Notes: a model not told the origin generated them from the sequence alone. Shown: positions 44,424-54,393, counted from the stretch's first letter. The stretch: DNA of 64,000 nt from Paralithodes platypus (GCA_032716605.1 CM064480.1:21229651-21293650); one strand, 5' to 3'. Made by a program: numbers and translations.

Positions 44424-45499
44424 TTGATGGTATTTCTGGAGTAGAGCCGTGAATTCTTGCCTCTCCTCAGGGGTGAGATGAGATAACTTAGTCTCCAGAT
44501 CACTCCAGATCCGTGTATTGGCAGCAGAACTAGGACCTGATCACCTGGCTGAAACTGGCGTACTCTTGAGTTCTTGTCATACCATGTTTTCATCTTCTGT
44601 GCAGTTCCCAAATTCTCTCGAGCTAGCTGGAACGCTGTTGATAACCGCTCCTTAATGTTCGCCACATATTCCAGTAGGTTGACGTCATCCGATTCCGACA
44701 GCCAAAATTCCTTCAAAAACTTCATAGGACCTCTAACTTCATGCCCGAAGAGTAGTTCAAAAGGTGAGAAGCCTAGTGATTCATTTGGAGACTCTCTTGA
44801 AGCAAACAGCACAAAAGGAAGACCTTTGTCCCAATCTTTCTGGTGTTCCAAGCAGTATTTCCTCAGCATAGATTTGAGTGTCTGATGATATCTCTCCAGA
44901 GTTCCCTGTGTTTGAGGATGATATGCAGAAAATGTGATCTGTGTGATGCCCAACTCTTTCAAAGACTACTTAAAAACATTGGACATAAAATTGCTCCCTT
45001 GATCTGACTGTACTTCCTTAGGCAATCCAAATCTGGTGAAGAACCCAAGCATTTCTTTCACTACATTCTTCGCCGAAATATTTCTGAGAGGAATTGCTTC
45101 AGGATAACGAGTAGCCATATCAATAAGTGTCAGCAAATAGGAAAACCCTGAAGAAGTCTTGGGAAGAGGTCCTACAATATCAACCAACACCCGAGTGAAT
45201 GGCGTCTCAAAGGGAAGAATGGGAACGAGTGGTGCAACTTTCTCTTTTTGATTACACTTCCCCACTCCTTGACAGGTGTGACAAGATTTGCAATACCAGG
45301 AAACATCCTTGAAAATACCTGGCCAGTAAAAATGCTTCAGAATACGGGCTGCAGTCTTCCTCACTCCCATGTGTCCTGCCAAACTGGAGTCATGAGCCAC
45401 CCTAATGATATCCTGCCTACAAACTTGAGGGATGACAATTTGATGCACAACCTCCCATTCACAGTCTGCTGATGACATTGGGGGTCTCCACTTTCTCAT
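44387..45499 (-). pseudogene. Gypsy integrase, upstream of RT
   Basis: Inserts element cDNA into host DNA. N-terminal zinc-binding HHCC is visible (VAHDSSLAGHMG, then CKSCHTC). The catalytic core has Asp in VLVDIVGPL, Asp in QSDQGSNFMS and Glu in QTQGTLERYHQ. A TAG stop at 44963-44965 splits it after SNVFK. The C-terminal FQPGDQVLVLLP motif is followed by a frame change near 44530 into the segment preceding RT. Confidence 0.87.
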
Positions 45500-46434
45500 T
45501 ATACTCCTGACTTAAAATAGTAACAAGTAGAAGCACTAGCTGACTCTTCCTCACTACAAGCAGAACTAGCTAAACCTTCCAACTCTGGGTCAGCCTGCTG
45601 CAACTCTACCAATTCACGAGGTGACAAATTATCCACGCTGCGGGGAACTGCCGCATCCTCTGAATGGTTTAAATTAGCAAGGAAAGTATCAGCCAAGAGA
45701 ACATCATCATCTTCATCACCCTCTAAATCACTAGTAACTTTAGATTTTGCCCTAGTGACAGCACATGCAGGAAACACATCAGAGGAGCCGTCCTCGACTC
45801 CAACCACCGGCTCACTAGACAACCGGGGAGCTGGACAAACCCGACCCCCAGCAATGTCGTTGCCAAGGAGAAAAGTCACACCAGACATAGGGAGTGTCTC
45901 AACCAATCCTACCATCACTGGACCTTGAACAAAGTCAGACTCAAGATTCACTCTGCACAGAGGGACAGACAAATAATTACTCCCTAAACCCTGCAACATT
46001 ACAGTTTCACCAGAGGAATTACTAGAGCCTAAAACACTAGTCACTAGTAGGGATTGGCAAGCACCTGTGTCTCGTAAAATTTTAACAGATTTCCTGTCAC
46101 TGCCATTAAGTGAACTGACAAAACCATCAGACAGGAAATTTGCATAGGAACTCTTGAGAGTGTCACCCACATCACTGCTCAAAAGAGGAGCTTTATCAGT
46201 AGAGCTTACGTTACCCTTCAAAGCACTCAAAGCAGGTACAACAGAATTACTGCTCAAAAGAGGAGCTTTATCAATAGAGCTTACGTTACTCTCCAAAGCA
46301 CTCAAAGCAGGTGAAACAGAGTCATTTATAAGACATTGGGAACTCTCAAGAGTGGACACCAGACCAACTGACTGAACATTTGCAGGTTTATTATTAGCAC
46401 CACGCTGTTTCTTAATTAAAACATTTCTCAGCAA
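45499..46434 (-). pseudogene. Gypsy protease region
   Basis: Contains the aspartic protease motif ILRDTGACQSLLV and a downstream flap and LLGN-type block (VTFLLGNDIAGG). It is preceded by a Ser-rich linker in which SALESNVSSIDKAPLLSS is duplicated in tandem (about 46170-46310). Frame differs from gag, with a short overlap (46412-46434). It is followed directly by integrase. Confidence 0.8.
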
Positions 46435-47492
46435 TATGACCTAGTCTACCACAATAATTACATTTCTTCTTAGAAAAGTTAGAAGTGGAGCTAGTATTTC
46501 CTTCCTGAGAAACATTATCTTTACTCTCCTTCTTTACACCTGTACTCTGAGAAGAGGCTACATATTTACTCTCATATTTCTTTATTTGATTACCTGTATA
46601 ATGTTTGTGAGTAAGAACATACTCATCAGCTAAAATTGCAGCATCAGAAACAGTGTCTACCTTTCTCTCATCAATATATAAATGGACATCCTTCCTGACA
46701 CATCTTTTGAAGTCCTCAAATAAGATAATATGCTTAAATTTATCAAAGTCAGCATTTACATTCTTAGAATTTAACCATTGACCCAACAAATCTTCTTTAA
46801 TTTTGGCATACTCAACATGAGATTGCTTATCCTGCTTGTAAGTGGTCCTAAATTTAGCTTGGTAGGCTTCAGGAACAAGCTCATAGGCTTTAAGAATCAG
46901 GCTCTTAACTACATCATAATTATCAGACTGCTCCTGAGACAAAGATGCATAAGTAACTTGAGCTTTACCAGTGAGTACACTCTGAAGAAGTATTGGCCAA
47001 TACTGCTTGGGCCATTTGAAACCGTTAGCTGCCTTCTCAAACAATTGAAAATATTGAGTTACGTCAGATTCATTAAAGACAGGGACAAGTCTAACATTTT
47101 TGGCCACATCAAAATTATCAGGATTAGATGGCCTAATTCCAGCCTGTTGCATACGGTACTCATGGTCTAATTTAGCAATTTCAATTTGTGCCTGAGCTTG
47201 TGCCTGTGCTTGTTGAGCCTGTGCCTCAACTTGTGCTTGAGCTACTTTAATCTTTGCAAGCTCTAATTGTGCATTCATATTTATGTCAACTGAAGGAGTT
47301 ATATTAAACAGTTTCTGATTAATCATGTCAACAATTTCATATTTAGTAGCACTAGGAGAATGAGCAATCTGCAGGTTTCGTGCAACAACTTTGAGTTAAT
47401 TTTTCTTCCTACTTTCTACCTCAAGAACTGTCTTAACACTCTACAAAATCTTTAGCTTCCTCAAAGGTAGAAATAGTTGAAGAAGACATCAT
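46412..47492 (-). pseudogene. Gypsy gag with SCAN-like capsid and CCHC knuckle
   Basis: Probable start at 47489 or 47492 (MMSSSTISTF); an indel near 47440 and a stop near 47398 break the N-terminus, and the open frame resumes by 47326. A SAP-like segment (VARNLQIAHSPSATKYEIV) precedes a Gln/Ala-rich helix, then the capsid-like part including FKHIILFEDFKRCVRKDVHL and DAAILADEYVLTHK, which resembles the SCAN fold known to derive from Gmr1-like gag. It ends with a zinc knuckle CNYCGRLGHIAEKC. SAP and SCAN likeness is by eye. Confidence 0.78.
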
Positions 47493-47542
47493 GAAAATTT
47501 AAAAAGTAGCCTACAATCACAAGCAAATAATTTAATATATTC

Positions 47543-47551
47543 TTAAACAAG
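47543..47551. repeat. Target duplication TTAAACAAG (left)
   Basis: Repeated at 48411-48419, bracketing the 859-bp insertion. Confidence 0.85.
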
Positions 47552-48410
47552 CCGGGTGGATGCATGGGACTCGTTAGCCTTTGTCGGAAACCCATCTAGG
47601 GGAGACAACCTTATAAAAATCCGGGTGGATGGGACTCGTCAGCATTGGTCGGCAACCTGTCTAGGGGAGTAAACCTGATACAAATCCGTACTGCTTATCT
47701 AAGTGTAAGGCAGGTTAGTGGATGGACTAGCCAAACACCATTGTAGAAAAATAGTGCTAACAAGATACATAGAGGGCCTCGGAGTCGGACGGATCCTAAA
47801 TTGAGTGGTCAATCCTGTAAGTCCTTCAGTAAACTGGCTCTTACAGGGAATAGGTCCGCTTGGGGGCCGTCTGTGTGTGGCCACCCTCATTAACCCTTTA
47901 CGAGTGGCCTATGCGGTTTATTTATATGTACCGCCCAGCGGGGTGTTTTTAGCCAAAATAGGGCTGTTTACGTGATCATTTTCATGCCTAAATAAGACCC
48001 AGAACGTAAAACAAGTATCTATCCCTGAAAGGGCATAAACAGAGCTTTCGAATGACACCATAACGATCCTTTTATGATGGCTAGTTTTCTTGCAATAACC
48101 GTGCAACGCGAGTGCAAAAAGCATGTAATTAGCCACTTTCCCGATACAATTCCGTATATAGCGAGTGAGAGAGGTAGGAGGGAGGTGAGATTCGTGTCAG
48201 TAGGTTCGCCGCGGTGGTCTGGAGCAGTCATACACTCGCTACTCTCCTGCCACCACTTGTCTCTCTCTCTCAGCAACATTACGTGCTGAAATTGCCACTC
48301 GAGTTATGTCGAGCGCCGCCACATAGTCCAGCTTTATTTAACAAGACTTAAGTTGCGCGCCGACTTTTAGGGGTTAAGGGGAGTAAGGCGTCCGGCAATA
48401 GATAGATAGA
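47552..48410 (+). mobile_element. 859-bp non-autonomous retroelement with RTE-type 3' tail
   Basis: Inserted in the Gypsy leader and flanked by a 9-bp duplication. It starts with two tandem units of about 65 bases (CCGGGTGGATG... and CTAGGGGAG blocks, 47552-47685). It ends AAGGCGTCCGGCAATAGATAGATAGA, split here as AAGGCGTCCGGCAA plus the (GATA)n tail; this closely matches the 3' end of the RTE LINEs at 7486 and 60092. No protein is encoded. Best read as a SINE-like element mobilised by the RTE machinery. Confidence 0.72.
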
Positions 48411-48419
48411 TTAAACAAG
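48411..48419. repeat. Target duplication TTAAACAAG (right)
   Basis: Second copy of the 9-mer at 47543-47551. Confidence 0.85.
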
Positions 48420-48430
48420 TTCCGAAGATC

Positions 48431-48449
48431 CTGGCTCAAGGTCGCCAAT
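48431..48449 (-). other. Candidate tRNA primer binding site of Gypsy
   Basis: Minus strand reads TTGGCGACCTTGAGCCAGG directly after the LTR end AACA. The TGGCGACC start is common in Gypsy elements; the matching tRNA is not determined. Confidence 0.6.
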
Positions 48450-49455
48450 GTTAAGTTTATGGGCGAGGAGAAATGACACAAACAATAGACTACACATGAA
48501 ATTCAAGACTGATGTCAAAACCCTCTCCAGAATATCCAGGTTCAAGGAAAACTATACTAAAAATTCTTAGTTTAATTAAAATAAGTATTATACTGTAACA
48601 ATAAAATCAGTCTCTTCAGGACGAGCAAAAGAATATATAATGCACTAAGATTATTAGAAAATATACAAGTGAAAAAATAAATAACTATATACTGTACCTT
48701 TACTGAAGCAATGCAAGGTAAAAATGGCTATATCACATAAGAATTAATATTTTCTCAAGATCACTGGAAATGGATAATATATGTTTAATAACTTAAGGAA
48801 ATGCACAATAATACAACTATCTTTAACACTTGAGAAAATATTCCTTCTGAAAATTACAATACTCAAATTCGCAAACTTGGAAACTAATCACAAATTAATT
48901 AAATGCTTTGCTTTTTAACATTAAAATGCAGTCAAAAGGAAATAACAAAATAATATGAATTTACAGAAAACTCAATGATAATGAATTATAAACTGATCAC
49001 TAGAATTATGAATTATTTAGCAATTAGACTACATGTGAAATAGAACTGAAATATATATAATAGGCTAACAATAATAATACTAAATACACTATTATATTCA
49101 ATGTACTCAACACTCGGGAACACAGGTAATGATTGCAGGTTACTATATCTTGATGGAGGCCAGAGAAATAATTGTATCACTTCACAAGGTATATATCACT
49201 ATGTACAGAGAGAGAACAGGCGTGGTAGTCAGCTGGTCTAAGAGTCGAAACTGCAAGGACTCAGGGGGTATATATATCTCACCAGTGAAACTAGAATTTT
49301 CTACTACACACGTGAATGAAATGACGTAATGCTGGGAGAGACAGACTGAATCCTGACAGGTCTAGAACTTGCGAGAAGCAAGCAAATAAGGGGGAAACTA
49401 AAGTATTATACTAATCTAGCTTATATAATCGATATTAATTCTAGATTACAGAACA
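48450..49455 (-). repeat. Gypsy 5' LTR, about 1006 bp
   Basis: On its strand it starts TGTTCTGTAATC and ends CTTAACA, giving TGTT...AACA ends. It matches the partial 3' LTR at 24671-25140. Confidence 0.85.
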
Positions 49456-49698
49456 CTGTTCACGTACACAGGTGCCGATATCTAATGCTGAAAGTAGTGT
49501 ACAATAGCCAATTGACGATCTCCATGTTCCATGTCAAATAGTTGTGTAAAGCTTGTAATAGAATTATTCAATGTTGGTTCACTTGGAAAATTTTCTATTT
49601 GTGTGAAAGTGGTAAAAATATATTGAAAAATACCTATTCGACCATTGATTTGCTGATATTACTCGAGGAAACGTCGCATGCCACTGCAAAAAGGTGTA
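49456..49698. other. Flanking sequence, nothing recognised
   Basis: AT-rich unique-looking DNA between the Gypsy LTR and a MITE. No coding signal seen. Confidence 0.5.
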
Positions 49699-50102
49699 CA
49701 GTAAACTCCCGCCCTTCCGGAATTCCAAGACTTTCGGACTAGCATTTCAATTCGGACTCATGGTTCAGCCTTTCGGATTTGTCTGAAAGGCTGAGAAAAA
49801 TTAAATCGCATTCGGACCAAAGAGCCGAGTTTCGGACTTGTCTGGCTAGGTGAATGTGTATTCGGACTTATAAACTTCGGACATTATTTCAGCCTTTCGG
49901 ATTTGTCTGAAAGGCTGAGAAAAATTAAATTTCATTCGGACCGATGAGCCGAGTTTCGGACTTATAAACTTCGGACATTATTTCAGCCATTCGGACAAGT
50001 CCGAATGGCTGAAGTGTAAAGTTCGGACTCGGCCCTTTCGGACTTTTGACACTTTCGGACAGGGGTCTCCCCCAATTAGTCCGAAAGGGCGGGGGTCTAC
50101 TG
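49699..50102. mobile_element. pogo-like MITE, 404 bp, with internal TTCGGACTT repeats
   Basis: TA duplications at 49697-49698 and 50103-50104. Terminal inverted repeats are CAGTAAACTCCCGCCCTTCC and, at the right end inverted, CAGTAGACCCCCGCCCTTTC. The inside is built from many TTCGGACT motifs in both orientations, including a direct repeat with ACTTCGGACATTATTTCAGCC (about 49874-49894 and 49964-49986). No open frame. Confidence 0.8.
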
Positions 50103-50616
50103 TATTATGTTAACATACCGCTGAATAGTTACCAATACAGTACCATACAATGTGTTTAGAGATGATGTTTGTTTTGTATTTGTTATTGTTTAGAGAAGTC
50201 CTTTTATTACCTATTTACTTTAATTGAGCCATTATAAAGTAACAATGCAATTAGGACTAGTGTCTAATCCTCATTTATAATATCTTCAGTCCTTGAATGT
50301 TAGTACCAGTAGTTCTCCCAAGACAGTACCGATGGTGCAATACTGTATAAATTTCAGCCGATGGTGGAACACTGTACTGTATAAATTTCAGCTCCCATGT
50401 TTTATATCTATTTTTATATTTTTTAGCTTCTTCCAAAAGAGAAAGGATGTTTCAATATCCATTGTTATTAAATTACTATAGTTTGCCATTAACTGCTATG
50501 TTTGACTTGCTCCCATCATGACTATGTTTGTATTGTAACCATCGGCATTCATAGGACTTACCACTAACAATTTCCCTCACCCCTGCACTTCTTAACCATC
50601 TAGTTATTGGTTACAG
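50103..50616. other. Possible intron sequence, nothing else recognised
   Basis: AT-rich sequence that ends in a T/C-rich stretch and TTACAG immediately before the candidate exon. No repeat family recognised. Confidence 0.4.
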
Positions 50617-50734
50617 ATATGGATACAAGACATGGGAATGGCGCAAGGGCATCCGAGGAAGTTTATATCCATCATGTATTGCTGCCATTTATCATCTCCT
50701 GGCCATTGTCAGGTGTGATCATCCTTTCGTATTG
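50617..50734 (+). CDS. Candidate host exon: GPI mannosyltransferase 3 (PIG-B like), internal exon
   Basis: A 118-bp open exon bounded by TTGGTTACAG| and |GTGAGTTGG. After one leading base it reads YGYKTWEWRKGIRGSLYPS and then CIAAIYHLLAIVRCDHPFVL. The GYxTWEW...R.YP pattern is the conserved luminal-loop region of the GT22 family enzyme PIG-B, which adds the third mannose to GPI anchors in the ER. The exon starts in phase (one base completes a split codon) and ends on a codon boundary. No neighbouring exons were found within the window. ALG9-type GT22 enzymes have a similar TWEY motif, so the exact paralogue is less sure than the family. Confidence 0.62.
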
Positions 50735-50791
50735 GTGAGTTGGGTGTTGAAACTTACTAGCGGATGTCGGTATCTTTTATATTAATTTAGA

Positions 50792-51640
50792 CTTCTATCT
50801 ATCTATCTGTTGCCAGATATGAATTGCATCCATGCTCTTCTGTCATCTGGCGCCCCTCCTCCCACCTAACACCACTTTCACTTATGTACCTCTCAATTTC
50901 TGGCTTCCACCTCACTCTCGGATTGCCTCTTCCTCTCTGCCCTTCCGCCTCACTCTCGTACACTCTCTTTGTCATTCTCTTGCTCCCCATACATTCCATG
51001 TGACTGAACCACCTCAAGGTGTTCCTTTTCATACTCTAGCATATCCACACCATTACGTTCTTGTACATCCTCATTCGTCTATCTATCTCTCCATGTAACT
51101 CCACATGCATACCAGTACTTCTCAAGTGACTCATTTCTTGATTTATGTCTCCAACAACGTCCATGCCTCCCGTATGTCAATGTCGGGATTACCACAAAAT
51201 CTTGAAATAACTTCTTTACTTCCATGTTCACCACCCTATTCCTTGTTGTTGTACTTGCCCCAAGATGCCCTTTATGGGAATCCCGCAACATCCAGGTAGT
51301 CCACAACTGGGGAAGAGGGTTGTATGAATGCTGAAAGCAGTGCCATCCTATTCCTTGTCACTGCTTTCAGCGTTCCTAGAACCCTCTTCCCCTGTTTTAG
51401 CCTCCCGTACTTCATCCTCCACACTCCCATCTTTAATCATCACACTGCCTAAATACTTAAATGAGCTGACATTCTCCATAACCTGACTGTTTAGCCTCAC
51501 CTAACACTCTGTGACTGCACACCTTTCAAAGACCATAGCCTTATTCTTCCCCACATTTTCCTTCAGGTTCCGTTTCTTACACATACAGAAGTTCCAAACA
51601 TATTTAGCAGACCCTGCAACTCCCACTTATTATCTCCATC
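50792..51640 (-). mobile_element. Degenerate RTE LINE 3' fragment
   Basis: Ends with a TAGATAGATAGA-type tail at 50792-50810. Minus-strand translation includes RWFSHMECMGSKRMTKRVYE and the RGRG motif of the RTE C-terminus. Further upstream it is badly scrambled and diverged from the copies at 7486 and 60092, so it is an old insertion. Confidence 0.75.
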
Positions 51641-51824
51641 AATACATTAGCACCTTTTCTTTTAGTTCTTGAAGTACTGTCTGTAATTACCCTTGCTTCT
51701 TAGGTTATGGTAACTCAAGATAAATAGTGCACGTACCAACAATGTCCTCCATAGGGCTGACTTGGCCCCTTTAACCCCTGCACCCCGTGGAACGTCCTAG
51801 GGTGTTTAGGCATTTTTTTATGCC

Positions 51825-52640
51825 TTGAGTGATATCGGGAGGGGCAGAGAGTCACTCAAACAGCTTTGGTCTAAGTCTATTCGAAAGACGTATTCCCTGA
51901 CACTCTCTTGTGACTTTCACCCCAACCAGATATCCACTACAGTTTTCACTGCAGAGTTGTGGGCTATTCATGGTGCCCTAACCCTCACCTTTACACTTCC
52001 AAACAATCCTCCACACGTCTTTATTTGCAGCAACTCAAAAAGTGCATTACAAGCATTAAGTGAGTATGCCCCACGTGACCCATTGGTCATCCTTAAAATC
52101 CACGAACTACAATGCAGCTCTCGATCCATCACACTCTGTTGGATCCCCGCCCATGTAGGCATTGCGGGTAATGTACGTGCTGACACCATTGCTAAACAGG
52201 CCTGTCTAGGTGCTCCGGCATCCACTATCCTCAGATCGGATGACCTAATTCCTATAGTTCGACAGCATATTCATGATAAGTGGCACTCAGAATGGAGGGA
52301 TCCACCTTTAGGAAGTCACCTTCGTTCCATCAAAGACGACATTCACATGTGGCCCTCTTCACTCAGCCCCTGTCGCGCTGACCAAACCCTCTTAACTCGA
52401 TTATGCATAGGACACACAAGACTCATTCATGGATATCTAATGACCACTCCCCGTAGTCCACCACCAGAATGTCACCATTGTCACACAGTTCTTACTATTC
52501 ATCACATTTTTTGCATTTGTCCCATGTACGACCCTGAAAGACGCACCTCTTTAAAGGACATCCTTTCTGACTCAGATTCATTCTCTTTCATAGCCATCCG
52601 TCATTTCTTGAAAGCTCTTAATCTATATGATGACATCTGA
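51825..52640 (+). pseudogene. RNase H and C-terminal region of an I/Nimb-like LINE
   Basis: 271 open codons. The start is only where the open frame begins; upstream ORF parts are not recognisable. It has FTAELWAIHGAL (RNase H Glu), ICSNSKSALQAL where the usual catalytic Asp is Asn, and IPAHVGIAGNVRADTIAKQA (final Asp block). It is followed by RLCIGHTRLIHGYLM and a Cys/His cluster PPPECHHCHTV / HHIFCICPMYD common at the C-terminus of I, R1 and Jockey-type LINEs. The first RNase H Asp is absent. The 3' part runs to an ACAACAACAAG tail near 52750. Confidence 0.75.
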
Positions 52641-52748
52641 CCAGTGACCTATATGACTTGACTTACTAACTCCCCGCCGAACACTAGCCCTATGAGGACT
52701 TAGGCCCAGAGGGCTAGTATAAAATAAACACATCTTCAACAACAACAA
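52641..52748 (+). other. 3' UTR and CAA-rich tail of the I/Nimb-like LINE
   Basis: Contains GGCCCAGAGGGCTAGTATAA and ends TTCAACAACAACAAG, a simple-repeat tail. Confidence 0.6.
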
Positions 52749-52942
52749 GTAGATCTTGACTTGACACAAAAATGGAACTTTGCAGTAAGGGACCCACAGT
52801 AGGAGAACGAACCCTCAAATTCGAACCTCAAAACCGAGAAAATATCACATTTTCGCGGTTTCGAGGTTCGAACTTGGGGTTTTGTTCTCCGATTTTGGGT
52901 TCCTTACTGCAAACTTCCATTTTCGTGTCAATTCCAGATCTA
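52749..52942. mobile_element. Foldback (long inverted repeat) element, 194 bp
   Basis: Two arms of about 85-95 bases are inverse copies of each other, from AGTAGATCT and TGACACAAAAATGG on the left to CCATTTTCGTGTCA and AGATCTACT on the right. Almost no central loop. Could form a hairpin about 90 bp long. No coding capacity. Confidence 0.75.
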
Positions 52943-53069
52943 CTGTTGTCTATGGTTGATCATAAAATACTCGCAAAATAACACAAAACCACATAGCCAT
53001 ATTCGTGGATCCTATGTTCGCGGATTCACTTATTCGCGGTTGGCTCCTAGAATGTATTAAAATATCTAT

Positions 53070-53166
53070 CTTTATCTATCTATTGCCTGATGCCATGATC
53101 CCCGAAGGGGTGGACACGAATGAAACGCCCCCATGACCCTCTGTCCCCAGTCAGTCGACGCCCCTC
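53070..53166 (-). mobile_element. RTE LINE 3' end remnant
   Basis: About 95 bases matching the 3' end of the LINE at 7486 (CTATCTATTGCCTGATGCC, CCCCGAAGGGGTGG, CAGTCAGTCGACGCCCCTCC), with the GATA tail on the minus strand. Confidence 0.75.
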
Positions 53167-53549
53167 CAAGATACTTGTGGAGAAACTAACTTTGTGTGGA
53201 ATTAGAGGAACGACACGGAGATGGTTTACGAGCTACTTGGACAAAAGATTGCAGTACTGTATGTGACATATAATGATGTATTTTCTTTTCATGGTTACCG
53301 TACGTAAAAGCAGAGTATACTAATGTAATTTTGAGTGATGACAACATAGATGAAACTATTGGTATTATGAATGAAGAAATTGCTAGAATGGACAGTTCCA
53401 TTTTCTCTTGATGTTAAGGAAAAAGGAAGAAAAGTAAGATCCAATTCAAGTGTATCTCTACAGTAAATGATAATCCTCTAAGAGAAGTAAACTACTAAAA
53501 TTTTAGGCGTATTTATTGATTTCAAATGATCATAGTGCGAGCATATTAA
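53167..53549 (+). pseudogene. Reverse transcriptase remnant of a CR1/L2/Jockey-like LINE
   Basis: Broken frames carry LTLCGIRGTTRRWFTSYLDK, then after stops DDNIDETIGIMNEEIARMD and TKILGVFIDFKW, three blocks in the correct LINE RT order. It is split by a piggyBac-like MITE and continues at 53973 (HIKSKLSKRIGIICKT). Confidence 0.6.
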
Positions 53550-53968
53550 CCCGCTGAGTACCAGCTAAATATTAATAAATGTACCACCCAGGACCGGCTG
53601 ATTCTGAAATATTTTTTTATTCCAGAAACAATAGCGAATGGGTTAGGAATGAAGGAAAAAAAAAATGGTCAAAAAGTGCAAAAAATGGGCCTAAAGAGCC
53701 CCCGAAAACGGATTTTACAAGAGTAAAAAATTGAAGGCAATTTCCCAAAAAAAACATGTTTTTGCACGCGGTTGGACTTTGAGAGTTTTCATCCATCGGC
53801 ATGGGTGAGTGGGATACTTACACAGTTCCCATACAAATCTGAGCCCTCGGGGTGCCATAGGACCGGAGTAATTAGGACCGGACCGGCCAGGACGCAAACC
53901 ATGCGTCGCTGGGGTTTAGCGTTACATACATTGTGGATGCAAACCCTGCGTCGCTGGGGCTCAGTGGG
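53550..53968. mobile_element. piggyBac-like MITE, 419 bp
   Basis: Flanked by TTAA on both sides (53546-53549 and 53969-53972). Ends are CCCGCTGAGTA and, at the right, GGGGCTCAGTGGG, inverse of each other. TTAA duplication with CCC...GGG ends is diagnostic of piggyBac-type elements. The interior has two ATGC..AACC.TGCGTCGCTGGGG-like repeats near the right end. No transposase. Confidence 0.75.
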
Positions 53969-53972
53969 TTAA

Positions 53973-54015
53973 GCATATAAAAAGCAAATTGTCAAAGCGA
54001 ATAGGTATAATATGT
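53973..54015 (+). pseudogene. Continuation of LINE RT remnant
   Basis: Codes for KHIKSKLSKRIGIICKT in line with the segment before the piggyBac-like MITE. Confidence 0.55.
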
Positions 54016-54393
54016 AAGACAGGCGAATGAGGAAGTACAAGAGTGGTGTGGTGTGGATGTAGATGTGCTGGAAAGGTGAAAAGGAACACCTTGAGATGGT
54101 TCAGCCATGTGGATCGTATGGAAAGCGAGGGATTGACTAAGAGAGTGTACGAGAGTGAATACATACATACATAAAATTTTAAGACTGAGGGCTCCACACA
54201 TACGTGCAGTTGTGTGGAGCACTCAGTCTGAAGTGGAAGGACAAAGAGGGAGAGGTAAACCGAGAGAGAGGTGGAAGGTTGGAGTTAAGAAGTAAATGCA
54301 TGAAAGCGTTGCTGGGACAGAGGTGCATGGGGGCAATTCGTTTGTTTCCACCTCTTCGGGGATCACGGCGTCCGGCAGTAGATAGATAGAAAC
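54016..54393 (+). mobile_element. RTE LINE 3' fragment with hairpin insertion
   Basis: Matches the RTE C-terminus (NEEV..., RWFSHVDRMES-like, RGRGKPRERWKVG-like) and ends GGGGATCACGGCGTCCGGCA plus TAGATAGATAGA. About 75 bases at 54152-54226 are extra relative to the other RTE copies: a short TACA repeat plus a 19-bp-stem hairpin (AGACTGAGGGCTCCACACA and its inverse). Confidence 0.72.

Larger units (their letters stand above)
43212..49455 (-). mobile_element. Gmr1-type Gypsy retrotransposon, main segment
   Basis: On the minus strand: 5' LTR (49455-48450), primer site, leader with an 859-bp insertion, gag, protease, integrase, RT and RNase H. The order gag-PR-INT-RT-RH is shown by contiguous domains with no intervening element. 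Several nonsense and frameshift changes make the copy inactive. The element continues at 25300. Confidence 0.88.

Noticed and set aside
52980..53060. End of another MITE (TTCGCGGATTCACTTATTCGCGG motif region)
   Set aside because: Resembles common MITE ends, but no matching opposite end or target duplication could be found.
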